Source of the DNA: UBA4732 sp002404095 | GTDB taxonomy: Bacteria; Planctomycetota; Planctomycetia; Gemmatales; Gemmataceae | Assembly: GCA_036783645.1 (NCBI GenBank) | Contig: DAIPWT010000066.1 | Location: 1-33,414, forward strand | Length of the DNA: 33,414 nt | Direction of reading: 5' to 3' | Shown here: positions 14,821-22,942 of the stretch, in pieces | How positions within the stretch are numbered: position 1 is the first letter of the stretch | How the letters are laid out: each line of letters starts with the position of its first letter | Made by a program: the position numbers and the translations under genes | Notes under the pieces: model-generated | The model's database searches: none | What the model was told of the DNA's origin: nothing | Seen by the model: only the letters and a program-made list of their open reading frames with translations

Positions 14821-16236
14821 TCAGGCGTCCTCCCCGGGCAAATCCGATGGGTGGACGAAATGGCCGGCGACGGCGGCCGCCGCCGCCATTTCAGGACTGA
14901 CCAGGTGGGTGCGGCCGCCCACGCCCTGGCGGCCCTCGAAGTTGCGGTTGCTTGTGCTGGCGCTGCGCTGCCGGGGCATCAACTGGTCCGGGTTCATCCC
15001 CAGGCACATGCTACAGCCCGCCTGCCGCCATTCCGCCCCCGCCTCGGCGAAAACGCGATCCAGACCCTCGGCCTCCGCCTGGGCGCGGACCCGCTGCGAC
15101 CCCGGGACGACGAGTACCCGGACGCCTGGCGCGACCTTGCGGCCCTTGAGGACGGCAGCCGCCGCGCGCAGGTCTTCGATGCGGCCGTTGGTGCATGAGC
15201 CGATGAACACCACGTCCACCGCGATGTCCTGAATCGCCTGGCCGGATTTCAGGCCCATGTAAGCCAGGGCGCGATCCACGTCCACCGGGTTGACGAAGGC
15301 GACTTCACCCGGCTCCGGCACTCTGCCGGTCACGTCGGCGGTCATCGCGGGGCTGGTGCCCCAGGTGACCTGGGGGGCCAGCGTGGCCGCATCCAGGACG
15401 TAGGAGGCGTCGTAGACCGTGTCGGCGTCGGTCGTGAGGCCGCGCCACTGCTCCAGGGCCGTTTCCAGCGCCTTGCCCCGAGGCGCGAAGGGACGGTTCC
15501 CGTCGGCCAGGTAGGCGAAGGTGGTTTCGTCGGGGGCGATCAGACCCGCCCGCGCCCCCGCCTCGATGGACATGTTGCAGACGGTCATCCGCCCGGCCAT
15601 GTCGAGCCGGCGGATCGCCTCCCCCCGGTACTCCACCACATGCCCGGTCGCGCCGCCCGCGCCGAGGTCGCGGATGACGCGCAGGATCAAGTCCTTGGCC
15701 GTGACGCTGGCGGGGAGGCGGCCGCTGATCTCGACGGAGTAGGTCCGGGAGCGGATGGTACGCAAGGTCTGCGTGGCCAGGACGTGTTCGACCTCGCTGG
15801 TGCCGATGCCGAACGCCAGGCTGCCCCAGGCGCCGTGCGTGGATGTATGGCTGTCGCCGCAAACGACCGTTTGGCCCGGCAGCGTGATCCCTAGCTCTGG
15901 GCCGATCACGTGGACGATCCCTTGCCGGTCGCTGTCCAGGCCGTAGTGGGTGACGCCGAACTCCGCGCAGTTTCGTTGCAGCGTCTCGATCTGCGTCCGA
16001 GACAGGAGATCGCGGACGTTCAGGCGGTCGCCGTCCGTGGGGACGTTGTGGTCGGCGGTGGCGAAGGTGAGGTCCGGCCGGCGGACTTTCCGGCCCGAGA
16101 GCCTCAATCCCTCGAATGCTTGCGCACTGGTGACTTCGTGGACGAGGTGCCGGTCGATGTAGAGCAAGGTTTCCCCGGACGGCAGCGTCGCCACGGTGTG
16201 CGCGTCCCAGACCTTCTCATAGAGCGTTTTCCCCAT
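14821..16236 (-). CDS. leuC: 3-isopropylmalate dehydratase large subunit
   Basis: Protein of 471 residues, matching the bacterial LeuC length. The start at 16236 (MGKTLYEKVWDAHTV) is the family start; the frame runs 130 residues further upstream, but that part is low-complexity and overlaps the next gene. The aconitase-type [4Fe-4S] site is visible as VVFIGSCTNGRIEDL plus GCSMCLGMNPDQL; CGDSHTSTHGAWG and ASTSNRNFEGRQG are also conserved. It acts in the cytoplasm in leucine synthesis. The ribosome site is unclear. It lies 124 bp downstream of the PSP1/[2Fe-2S] gene on the same strand. Leucine genes leuA and leuB are not in the window. Confidence 0.95.
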   Translation of the reverse strand: MGKTLYEKVWDAHTVATLPSGETLLYIDRHLVHEVTSAQAFEGLRLSGRKVRRPDLTFATADHNVPTDGDRLNVRDLLSRTQIETLQRNCAEFGVTHYGLDSDRQGIVHVIGPELGITLPGQTVVCGDSHTSTHGAWGSLAFGIGTSEVEHVLATQTLRTIRSRTYSVEISGRLPASVTAKDLILRVIRDLGAGGATGHVVEYRGEAIRRLDMAGRMTVCNMSIEAGARAGLIAPDETTFAYLADGNRPFAPRGKALETALEQWRGLTTDADTVYDASYVLDAATLAPQVTWGTSPAMTADVTGRVPEPGEVAFVNPVDVDRALAYMGLKSGQAIQDIAVDVVFIGSCTNGRIEDLRAAAAVLKGRKVAPGVRVLVVPGSQRVRAQAEAEGLDRVFAEAGAEWRQAGCSMCLGMNPDQLMPRQRSASTSNRNFEGRQGVGGRTHLVSPEMAAAAAVAGHFVHPSDLPGEDA

Positions 16237-16360
16237 CCCGACGACACCCCGCCTTGAACCGGTGTTATCTCCAGCAAAAATCCGCGTGGCGGTCATTGTA
16301 TGAATCGCCGCCGCGACAGACGGCCGACCTATCTGATCTGTCCGAGGACGCTCTTGCCGG

Positions 16361-17266
16361 TCAGAGAAGCGGGGTGCGGCGCCCCTCCCACATTTTCTCT
16401 CGGAGGCCGGAGAAGTACGCCATGGCGTCCTCCTCGCTCCCGACCGTGGCCTCGGCCAGGCCAGCCGGCCCGCAAGAGTCGATGAGTTGTTGCAGCAGCG
16501 GCTGGCAGGATTCGCAGCCGGTCCCGGCCCGGGTCGTTTCCCCAACGGCCTCCACCGTACAGACTCCCTCCCGGATGGCGGCGACGACGACCTCTTTGGC
16601 GACGGACCAGCAGGTGCAAACCTCATGGTCGTCCGGGAGGTCGCGGACGGCGACGGCCGTGCCGGCTTCGTCTTTGACGGCCGCGCCCCCCGACCCGCAC
16701 CCCGTCGCGCACCCGCCGCCCGACCCGCAGGAACCGCACCCGCCGCCGCCCGCCTGGCCGCAGCCGGCCTTGCCGCACCCGCCGCCGTGGGCTTCCTCGG
16801 GGACCGCGGCCGGCGCTCCCAGGTTCTCCATGACGATCAGGATGCGGTGCTTCGTGGACAGGGTGCTGACGAGCGGCCGGTAGTCGCACTCCGCCAAGCG
16901 AATGTGGTGGACGACCGCCCGCGAGCCGTCGAGTTGCACCTCCACGTCCAGGATCTCCACGGGCAGGCCCATCTCGGCGGCCAGGAGGCGGCCCTCTTGG
17001 AAGATGAGGTCGCCCCGATCCCTGGCGCTGCGGATCGTATCCTCGTCCTCCGCCGTGGCCCGGCGCAGCAACTCTCCCAGGGCCGTCCCGGAGAGGAACC
17101 GGGCGTGACCCTCCGTGGCCGGGCGCAAGACCACCCCCAGTTCGAGGCCGTCGGGGCTGCGGAGAACCACGCGGTCGCCGCGCCGGTACGTCGCGGGCGA
17201 AGTCGGCCGGAAGCGGCCGAAGTCGCCCGAACAGCCGTGGCTCACCAGGTATTCGCTCGTCTCCAA
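16361..17266 (-). CDS. PSP1-like domain fused to Cys-rich linker and BFD-type [2Fe-2S] domain
   Basis: Protein of 301 residues. The likely start is a TTG at 17266, with AGGTGG 7 bases before it; no ATG fits. Residues about 1-150 resemble the PSP1/RicT domain (GDRVVLRSPDGLELGVVLRP, then IFQEGRLLAAEMGLPVEILD and RLAECDYRPLVSTLSTKHRI). Residues 160-192 are a Gly/Cys linker with C164, C169, C177, C180, C186 and C190. Residues about 213-265 match the bacterioferritin-associated-ferredoxin/NifU-type [2Fe-2S] domain: C217-x-C219, 31 residues, C251-x-x-C254. The BFD spacing is exactly canonical. A role in iron-sulfur handling, perhaps for the aconitase-type LeuC downstream, is inference. Codon use is extremely GC-rich. 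Confidence 0.82.
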   Translation of the reverse strand: METSEYLVSHGCSGDFGRFRPTSPATYRRGDRVVLRSPDGLELGVVLRPATEGHARFLSGTALGELLRRATAEDEDTIRSARDRGDLIFQEGRLLAAEMGLPVEILDVEVQLDGSRAVVHHIRLAECDYRPLVSTLSTKHRILIVMENLGAPAAVPEEAHGGGCGKAGCGQAGGGGCGSCGSGGGCATGCGSGGAAVKDEAGTAVAVRDLPDDHEVCTCWSVAKEVVVAAIREGVCTVEAVGETTRAGTGCESCQPLLQQLIDSCGPAGLAEATVGSEEDAMAYFSGLREKMWEGRRTPLL

Positions 17267-17359
17267 CGGCCACCACCTTGTCTTCGGGTTTACAACATTC
17301 GCGGCATGGTTCGCGGCGAATCAGGGCGTCTTCCCATGGTCCTTTCGGCGGGAGATTCT

Positions 17360-18289
17360 CTAGGACAACACGCGCAGCTCGCGCGGCAAAGGAAAGCTCA
17401 CGTGTTCCTCGCGCACCACGCGCGTCTCGACCGTCGCGCCGTATTGTTCCTGTAGCCTGCGGACGCACTCGTCCACCACCTCTTCGGGCGCGCTGGCCCC
17501 GGCCGTGATAAGGACCGTCTCGCTTCCCGTAAAAGTCCCCTCCGGTATCTCGTCAATGCCGTCCACGAGGTAGGCCGGCTTGCCGCTGGCGCGGGCCAGT
17601 TCCGCCAGGCGCATACTGTTGGAACTGTTCTGGCTGCCCAGCACGATCACCGCGTCCGCCTCGGGAACCAGCTCCTTAACGGCCTCTTGGCGATTCTGTG
17701 TGGCATAACAGATGTCGTCGCGCGACGGGCCGACGATCTGCGGGAAACGCCGCTTCAGGGCCGCGATAATGACCTCCGCGTCGTCCACGCTCAGCGTCGT
17801 CTGCGTGAGATACGCCAAACGGGCGTCTGCCGCTACGTCCAACCTTTCGACTTCGCCCTCGTCCTGCACTAGCCGAATGTGTTCCGGTGCTTCGCCGGTC
17901 GTTCCCAATACTTCGTCGTGACCTTCGTGCCCGATCAGGATAATCGTGTATCCTTCGCGCGCGAAACGCACAGCTTCCAGATGGACCTTCGTCACTAGCG
18001 GGCACGTCGCGTCGATGGCTTGCAGTCGTCGTTCCGCCGCCGCCGCGCGGATGGCCGGCGCCACGCCGTGGGCGCTATATAGCACCGTTGCCCCCTCCGG
18101 TATTTCGTCCATGCCGTCCACGAAGACGACGCCGCGCTTGCGGAATCGCTCCACCACCGGCCGATTGTGGACGATCTCATGGAAGACGTAAAGCGGCGTA
18201 CCGAACAATTCGAGCGCCCGCTCCAGGCTCTCGATGGCCATGTTGACGCCGGCGCAGAAGCCGCGCGGATTGGCCAGGATGATTTTCAT
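17360..18289 (-). CDS. ispH: 4-hydroxy-3-methylbut-2-enyl diphosphate reductase
   Basis: Protein of 309 residues, normal for IspH/LytB. ATG at 18289 follows GGAGGG; an upstream in-frame ATG (18313) adds eight residues over that ribosome site and is rejected. The three cluster cysteines are visible: GFCAGV (C12), ATCPLVTKVH and ICYATQNRQEAV. Substrate-binding segments HEIVHNRPVV, SAHGV, GHEGHDEVLG and SQNSSNSMRL are conserved. It is an iron-sulfur enzyme that makes IPP and DMAPP in the last MEP-pathway step. The stop is 93 bp before the PSP1/BFD gene on the same strand. Confidence 0.96.
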   Translation of the reverse strand: MKIILANPRGFCAGVNMAIESLERALELFGTPLYVFHEIVHNRPVVERFRKRGVVFVDGMDEIPEGATVLYSAHGVAPAIRAAAAERRLQAIDATCPLVTKVHLEAVRFAREGYTIILIGHEGHDEVLGTTGEAPEHIRLVQDEGEVERLDVAADARLAYLTQTTLSVDDAEVIIAALKRRFPQIVGPSRDDICYATQNRQEAVKELVPEADAVIVLGSQNSSNSMRLAELARASGKPAYLVDGIDEIPEGTFTGSETVLITAGASAPEEVVDECVRRLQEQYGATVETRVVREEHVSFPLPRELRVLS

Positions 18290-18343
18290 TTCTCGACCCT
18301 CCTTGTCGTTCATGGTAGCGAGGCGCCCCGCGCGCCGCCACTA

Positions 18344-18423
18344 AGAGTCTATCCGGAAAGGGCGGGGAGACCCCGCCCCTACAGCGANNNNNNNNNNCTC
18401 CCCGCCCTTTCCGGACAGACTCT
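18344..18423. repeat. Inverted repeat interrupted by an assembly gap
   Basis: The left arm (18344-18369) and right arm (18398-18423) are 26 bases each with one mismatch (core CCGGAAAGGGCGGGG). The loop begins with ACCCCGCCCCTACAGCGA and then has ten N (18388-18397). The right arm runs into the stop codon of the secreted hypothetical gene. The true loop length is unknown. Confidence 0.9.
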
Positions 18424-19384
18424 AATCCTTCTTAAGCGCATTTTCAATTGCCTCCGGACTGACGGCTCCTTTAATCAGGACCGTCTTCTCCTTAACCGCC
18501 GCCTTGACGCTGTTGACCACGTCGAGAAGGGCGTCGATTTGTTTGCTGTCGGCAAAGGCCAAGGCGGCCAGCATCAGCCGGGCCTGTTTCAGGCCGGCGT
18601 CCACCTCATCCTTGATCGCCTTGGCGTCGTTCGCGCTTTTGGCCGAAACGGCGACCTCGATCTTGATCTCGTCGCCGACCGTCACGCCGCCGCTGACCGC
18701 ATCGACCCGGGAGAACAGATCCGTAACCTCCGGCGATGCGCCAGCGGTCAACGCCACGCCGACCACGGCCACGGATACCCCCTGCTTGTCGTTCATCCGT
18801 TCGAGCAGGCCGGCAAGGTCTTTGTTCTTGAGCGCCGGCTTGTCCTTTTTGAGAGCGTCCACGACGTAATCCTTGCCGGGCGAGGCCAGCAGCGTGGACT
18901 TGTTAGGCAGCGCGACGAAAACGGGCGGCGCTTGCTCCCCGAGCGCGACCTCGTAGACAAGGAACTTGCCGCCGGCGCCATTAGCCACTTTGTGGACCTT
19001 CAATACGTCTGGCTGATCTTTAGCGACTAGCTCCGCCTTGGCCAGGAACTTGTCCAGGTCGAATTTGCCGTGGACGATGAGCAAGCCGCGATCCTGTTCG
19101 GCTCCGGCGGGCCGCGCCGCGATCACACGCTCCACATCCGTGAACGGATCGAAACCGAGGTCTTTAAGAGCCTCTTGTACATCATCGGAGTTTTTAAGCG
19201 CTTCGCGCGCCTTGGCCTCGATGTTCTTCTTGAAAAGTTCCGACTCGACGAGCTGCTTGACGTTGACCGATATGACCATTTCGGTGTCGTCGGGTAGATA
19301 TTTATCCACCTCGCCCGCGCGGAGCGGGGCGACGGTCAACACAACGCCCACGGCGGCCAACCAGAGCGAATGGTGAAGGCTCAT
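18422..19384 (-). CDS. Secreted protein of unknown function
   Basis: Protein of about 320 residues with a signal peptide (MSLHHSLWLAAVGVVLTVAP, cleavage near RAG). Two starts are possible: ATG 19384 (10 bases after AAGGA) or GTG 19390 (4 bases after it). The mature part alternates strands and helices (YLPDDTEMVISVNVKQLVES, LIVHGKFDLDKFLAKAEL, LLASPGKDYVVDALKKDKPA) and is rich in Lys, Ala, Asp and Val. It resembles the large group of planctomycete secreted proteins that begin with a statement of 'VNVKQL' type, but I recognise no named domain. It ends inside the gapped palindrome. No operon partner. Confidence 0.78.
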   Translation of the reverse strand: MSLHHSLWLAAVGVVLTVAPLRAGEVDKYLPDDTEMVISVNVKQLVESELFKKNIEAKAREALKNSDDVQEALKDLGFDPFTDVERVIAARPAGAEQDRGLLIVHGKFDLDKFLAKAELVAKDQPDVLKVHKVANGAGGKFLVYEVALGEQAPPVFVALPNKSTLLASPGKDYVVDALKKDKPALKNKDLAGLLERMNDKQGVSVAVVGVALTAGASPEVTDLFSRVDAVSGGVTVGDEIKIEVAVSAKSANDAKAIKDEVDAGLKQARLMLAALAFADSKQIDALLDVVNSVKAAVKEKTVLIKGAVSPEAIENALKKD

Positions 19385-19409
19385 AGACACTCGTTCCTTT
19401 CGAGAACAT

Positions 19410-20591
19410 TCAGCGCACGCGGGCGATGAGGCATTTCAGGTAATGCGATTCCAGACAGGACGCCGAGACGGGATGGTCGGCGGCCGGCCCTCGGCGTTCC
19501 AAGACCTGCACTTCGCGCTTTTCCTCGGCGGCCAGCTGCGCTAACAATTCCTCTAGCATATCTATTGTGATAAGACCGGAGCAACAACAAGTCACAAGAA
19601 AGCCTTCCGGCTCCAACACGCGCACCGCCGCCCTTTGCAAGCGCCGGTAGCCGCGCAGCGCTTCATCGACAGCCCGGCGGTCGCGGGCGAACTTTGGCGG
19701 GTCGAGTATCACCACGCCAAAACGGGCGCCGCGTGCCGCCAGCGCGTCCAATTCATCGAACACATCGCCTTGGATATATTCCACATTATCCAATCCATTA
19801 AGGGCGGCATTCTCACGCGCCAGGATCAAGGCCGGCTCCGATTGGTCCACCCCGACGACCGATAGGGCGCCGGCGCGAGCGGCGTGTAGGCCGAATCCGC
19901 CGCTGTAGCAAAAGGCGTCGAGTACGCTTCGTCCCGACGCCAAGCGGGCCACGGCCTGCCGGTTGTCGCGCTGGTCGAGATAGAAGCCGGTCTTCTGGCC
20001 CTCAGCCAGGTTGACGTGGAAGCGCAGCCCGTTTTCTTCGATGACGATTGGGCCGTCCGGCGGCAGGCCCCATAGCAAGCCGTCCTGTAATTCAAGTCCT
20101 TCCAGCTTGCCGATGCCGCGTTCCGTGCGGAGATAGACGCCTTCCGGCCGCACGAGGTCCACGAGGATTTCTGTAAGCAATTCGCGTCGCCGCGCCAATC
20201 CCAGGGCGGTGAATTGGACCACCAGCCAGAGGTCATAGCGGTCCACGGTCAGGCCGGAGAGGCCGTCGCCTTCGCTGAAGACCAGCCGGCACGCGCGGCC
20301 GGGACCGTCGAGACCGAGAGCCGTGCGTAGGCGCAGCGCGGCCATTAACTTGTCGCGAAAAAAGGCGCCGTCGATCTCAACAGCGGCGTCCCATGTATAA
20401 AGGCGAACGCGGATCTTACTACGACTGTTATAGAGGCCGCGGGCGACGAAACTGCCAGCGTCCGTGACAAGGTCCACCACATCGCCGTCGGCAGGTTCGC
20501 CTTCGACGACGGCGACGGCCCCGGCGAAGACCCAGGGATGACGGCCGTAAAACGGACGTGCGCGCTTCGGTAGAAGGACGACGCGTTTCAT
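19410..20591 (-). CDS. Class I rRNA (cytosine-C5)-methyltransferase, RlmI-like
   Basis: Protein of 393 residues starting MKRVVLLPKRARPFYGRHPW at 20591, where homology to the N-terminal PUA domain begins; the frame upstream runs into the palindrome and is not coding. Residues 1-75 are the PUA domain. The rest is the methyltransferase: LDAFCYSGGFGLHAARAGA (SAM motif I), VVGVDQSEPALILARENA, YIQGDVFDELDAL, VVILDPPKFARDRRAVDEAL (motif IV DPPKF), and LVTCCCSGLITIDMLEELLA. RlmI methylates C1962 of 23S rRNA in E. coli; the same target here is inferred from family. The ribosome site is poor. Confidence 0.9.
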   Translation of the reverse strand: MKRVVLLPKRARPFYGRHPWVFAGAVAVVEGEPADGDVVDLVTDAGSFVARGLYNSRSKIRVRLYTWDAAVEIDGAFFRDKLMAALRLRTALGLDGPGRACRLVFSEGDGLSGLTVDRYDLWLVVQFTALGLARRRELLTEILVDLVRPEGVYLRTERGIGKLEGLELQDGLLWGLPPDGPIVIEENGLRFHVNLAEGQKTGFYLDQRDNRQAVARLASGRSVLDAFCYSGGFGLHAARAGALSVVGVDQSEPALILARENAALNGLDNVEYIQGDVFDELDALAARGARFGVVILDPPKFARDRRAVDEALRGYRRLQRAAVRVLEPEGFLVTCCCSGLITIDMLEELLAQLAAEEKREVQVLERRGPAADHPVSASCLESHYLKCLIARVR

Positions 20592-20610
20592 ATGAGCCGC
20601 TAATTCTATG

Positions 20611-20695
20611 GGCGAACGGCCGGCGTAAGCCGGCTGGTACGTCATCTTGTCGGCGATAGCGTGACGCACCAGCCGGCTTACGCCGGCCGTTCGCC
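20611..20695. repeat. 28-bp perfect inverted repeat
   Basis: Arms 20611-20638 and 20668-20695 are perfectly complementary (core CCGGCGTAAGCCGG), with a 29-base loop. The right arm and its flank recur at 23-60. It lies between the divergent rlmI-like gene and isomerase gene. Confidence 0.95.
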
Positions 20696-20786
20696 ATTTT
20701 GTTACTTACATAGGCCGCCTCGACTTTGGTAGAGTATGAGCCGTCGCCTTATGAGAATGAGGCCCGAACGAAGCCGAGAAGAACCC

Positions 20787-21632
20787 ATGCAACTCAAGCT
20801 GGCCTGCGCCGATTTCGCCTTCCCCTTGTTGCCGCACGATCATGTACTGGACCTCATCGCCTTGTTGGGCTTTACGGGCGTGGACATCGGCCTGTTCGAG
20901 GGCCGGTCGCACTTGTGGCCGTCGCGCGTCTTTCCGACGCTGCGAAATTCCGCGCTGGAATTGTCGCGTAAGCTAAACGACCGCGGGTTGCAGCTGGCCG
21001 ACGTATTCCTGCAAACCGCACCGGATTTTGTGTCGCTGGCGCCCAATCACCCCGATGCCACCCGTCGCGCCCAAGCGCGCGAGCTGTTTTCGCGGACCAT
21101 CGAGTTTGCCTCGGAATGCGGTTGCCGGCACGTCTCGGCCTTGCCCGGCGTGCGCTTTGAAGAAGAATCCGCCGACGATTCTTTTGAGCGCTGCCGCGAT
21201 GAATTGGCGTGGCGCTGCGGCGAGGCGGCCAAACAGGGCGTGACGTTTTCCGTGGAAGCGCATATCGGCTCCATCGCGCCGTCGCCTGCTCAGGCCGCTC
21301 GGCTGGTGCGCGACACGCCCGGCCTTACCCTGACCCTGGATTACACGCACTTCACCCGCGAAGGCGCGGCCGACGCCGAAGTCGAGCCGCTTATCGCGCA
21401 CGCTTCGCATTTTCACGCCCGCTGCGCCCGGCCCGGCCGTCTCCAGGCGTCGTTCAAGGAGAACGTCATCGACTACGGCCGCGTCCTGCGAGCTATGGAG
21501 CGCGACGGCTATTCAGGCTATATAGGAATCGAATACGTCTGGATCGACTGGGAACACTGCAACGAAGTGGACAATCTTTCGGAAACGATCCTGTTACGCG
21601 ACTTTTTCAGGTCGCAAAAGATGACCTTATGA
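20787..21632 (+). CDS. Sugar phosphate isomerase/epimerase coupled to a sugar transporter
   Basis: Protein of 281 residues starting MQLKLACADFAFPLLPHDHV at 20787, the first barrel strand, with GAGAAG upstream; upstream in-frame ATGs add basic residues only. TIM-barrel metal and substrate positions: GVTFSVEAHIG, LTLTLDYTHFTREG, ASHFHARCARPG and YIGIEYVWIDW. The stop overlaps the transporter ATG (ATGA), so the two form a transport-catabolism pair; because the transporter resembles RhaT, the substrate may be a deoxysugar or a related sugar (inference). A TAGAGT box at 20730-20735 may be its -10. Confidence 0.85.
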   Translation: MQLKLACADFAFPLLPHDHVLDLIALLGFTGVDIGLFEGRSHLWPSRVFPTLRNSALELSRKLNDRGLQLADVFLQTAPDFVSLAPNHPDATRRAQARELFSRTIEFASECGCRHVSALPGVRFEEESADDSFERCRDELAWRCGEAAKQGVTFSVEAHIGSIAPSPAQAARLVRDTPGLTLTLDYTHFTREGAADAEVEPLIAHASHFHARCARPGRLQASFKENVIDYGRVLRAMERDGYSGYIGIEYVWIDWEHCNEVDNLSETILLRDFFRSQKMTL

Positions 21633-22879
21633 ACCCGAACCCGCTCCTCGGAGTGCTATTACACGCCATTGGCGGTCTGGCCTCGGCTAGTTTTTACCTC
21701 CCATTCCGGGGCGTAAAACACTGGGCCTGGGAAACCTACTGGCTGGTCGGCGGTTTCTTCAGCTGGATCATCGCGCCTTGGGCGGTGGCTCTCCTCCTAG
21801 TTCCCGATCTCTTCGAGGTCCTGCGCGACTCCCCGGCCCAGAGCCTGCGCTGGACGTACTTTTTCGGCGTCCTGTGGGGCGTGGGCGGGTTGACGTTCGG
21901 CTTGACGATGCGCTACCTGGGCATCGCACTTGGCATGGCGATGGCGCTGGGGTACTGCGCGATCTTTGGCGCCCTGATGCCGCCGCTCTTCGAGGGCAAG
22001 ATGGGCGGGATCCTGACTTCCACTTGGGGCCTCACCACGCTGACGGGCGTGGCCGTCTGTCTCATCGGCATCGCCATCAGCGGCTGGGCGGGCCGGTCGA
22101 AGGAACGCGAACAATCCGCGGCGCAGAAGCAAACGGCCATCAAGGAATTCAACCTGTTCAAAGGCATCCTAGTGGCGGCGTTCGCCGGCGTCATGAGCGC
22201 CTCGATGTCGTACGGGTTCGCGGCCGGCAAGCAGATCGCGGAGTCGGCGGTCGCGCACGGCGCCGACGACATGTTTAAGAACATCGCCATTCTTCCCGTC
22301 GTCCTGGCCGGCGGCTTCACCACGAATTTCCTCTGCTGTCTGATCCTGCACATGCGGAACCGCACGGGCGGCGATTACATCAACCGCCCCGTTGTCCCCG
22401 CCGCCGGCGGGCCTCCCGGCGGGGTCCGGAAGGCGCCGCTCCTCGCCAACTATTGCCTGTCGGCGCTGGCCGGCGTCACGTGGTACATGCAGTTCTTCTT
22501 TTACGGCATGGGGGCCACGAAGTTGAACAACGACTTCTCCAGCTGGACGCTGCACATGGCCAGCATCATGATCTTCGGGACGCTTTTGGGCGTTGCCATC
22601 GGCGAATGGAAAGGGTCGAGCCGTGCCACTTTCAGACTAGTCGCTCTTGGGTTAGCGGTCTTGGTGGCTTCGACTATGATCGTAGGTTATGGCAATTATT
22701 TGCGCAGGCCTTCGCCATCGCCTTCAAAAGAAGCCTCCGGTAGTGTCTCAGTTTGCCCCATTAGTCCCATAGGTCCTATACGTCCTATAGGACCTATGGG
22801 ACTAATGGGGCAAACTGAGACACTGAGACACTACCGAGCCTCCTCTTCGCTTGACACTGCTTTGTTCCATCGGGTATGA
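21629..22879 (+). CDS. RhaT-like sugar:proton symporter with palindrome-derived C-terminal tail
   Basis: Protein of 416 residues with about ten membrane segments. It matches the L-rhamnose-proton symporter family: GGLASASFYLPFRGVKHWAW, ETYWLVGGFFSWIIAPWAVA, LWGVGGLTFGLTMRYLGIAL, KGILVAAFAGVMSASMSYGF, WYMQFFFYGMGATKLNNDF and the final membrane segment ending MIVGYGNYLRR. Family members usually end about there. Here the frame continues about 50 residues, of which roughly residues 372-398 are encoded by a 38-bp-arm palindrome (ISPIGPIRPIGPMGLMGQ). It starts within the stop of the isomerase gene. The sugar is not determined. Confidence 0.9.
   Translation: MNPNPLLGVLLHAIGGLASASFYLPFRGVKHWAWETYWLVGGFFSWIIAPWAVALLLVPDLFEVLRDSPAQSLRWTYFFGVLWGVGGLTFGLTMRYLGIALGMAMALGYCAIFGALMPPLFEGKMGGILTSTWGLTTLTGVAVCLIGIAISGWAGRSKEREQSAAQKQTAIKEFNLFKGILVAAFAGVMSASMSYGFAAGKQIAESAVAHGADDMFKNIAILPVVLAGGFTTNFLCCLILHMRNRTGGDYINRPVVPAAGGPPGGVRKAPLLANYCLSALAGVTWYMQFFFYGMGATKLNNDFSSWTLHMASIMIFGTLLGVAIGEWKGSSRATFRLVALGLAVLVASTMIVGYGNYLRRPSPSPSKEASGSVSVCPISPIGPIRPIGPMGLMGQTETLRHYRASSSLDTALFHRV
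22743..22823. repeat. 38-bp perfect palindrome inside the 3' end of the RhaT-like gene
   Basis: Arms 22743-22780 and 22786-22823 are exactly complementary (outer end GTGTCTCAGTTTGCCCC, inner end TAGGTCCTATA) around a 5-base loop CGTCC. An extra TGAGACAC copy follows the right arm. It is the longest perfect stem in the window and is translated as part of the transporter. Confidence 0.97.
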
Positions 22880-22942
22880 CGCCGCACAAGGCATGGATGC
22901 TTGCGCGATCGCTTCGCGCGGACCCCGACGGAGGTGCGTACC

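Noticed and set aside
13830..14900. 356-residue plus-strand open frame opposite leuD and the oxidoreductase
   Set aside because: Arg/Gly/Val-rich shadow of two well-identified minus-strand genes.
14821..16626. A LeuC with 130 extra N-terminal residues
   Set aside because: The extra part is low-complexity, overlaps the neighbouring gene out of frame, and LeuC normally begins at MGKTLYEKVWD.
16623..17468. 281-residue minus-strand frame overlapping the PSP1/BFD gene
   Set aside because: Made almost only of Arg, Gly, Pro and Ala; a shifted reading of the PSP1/BFD and ispH genes.
18167..19030. Long plus-strand open frame running through the N gap
   Set aside because: It is antisense to ispH and to the secreted hypothetical gene, crosses undefined bases, and has no recognisable protein features.
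20591..20669. Extended start of the RlmI-like protein through the palindrome
   Set aside because: The added residues are encoded by the repeat arm, and family homology begins at MKRVVLLPK.
22743..22823. Insertion sequence ends
   Set aside because: No transposase frame, no target duplication I can see, and only five bases between the arms.
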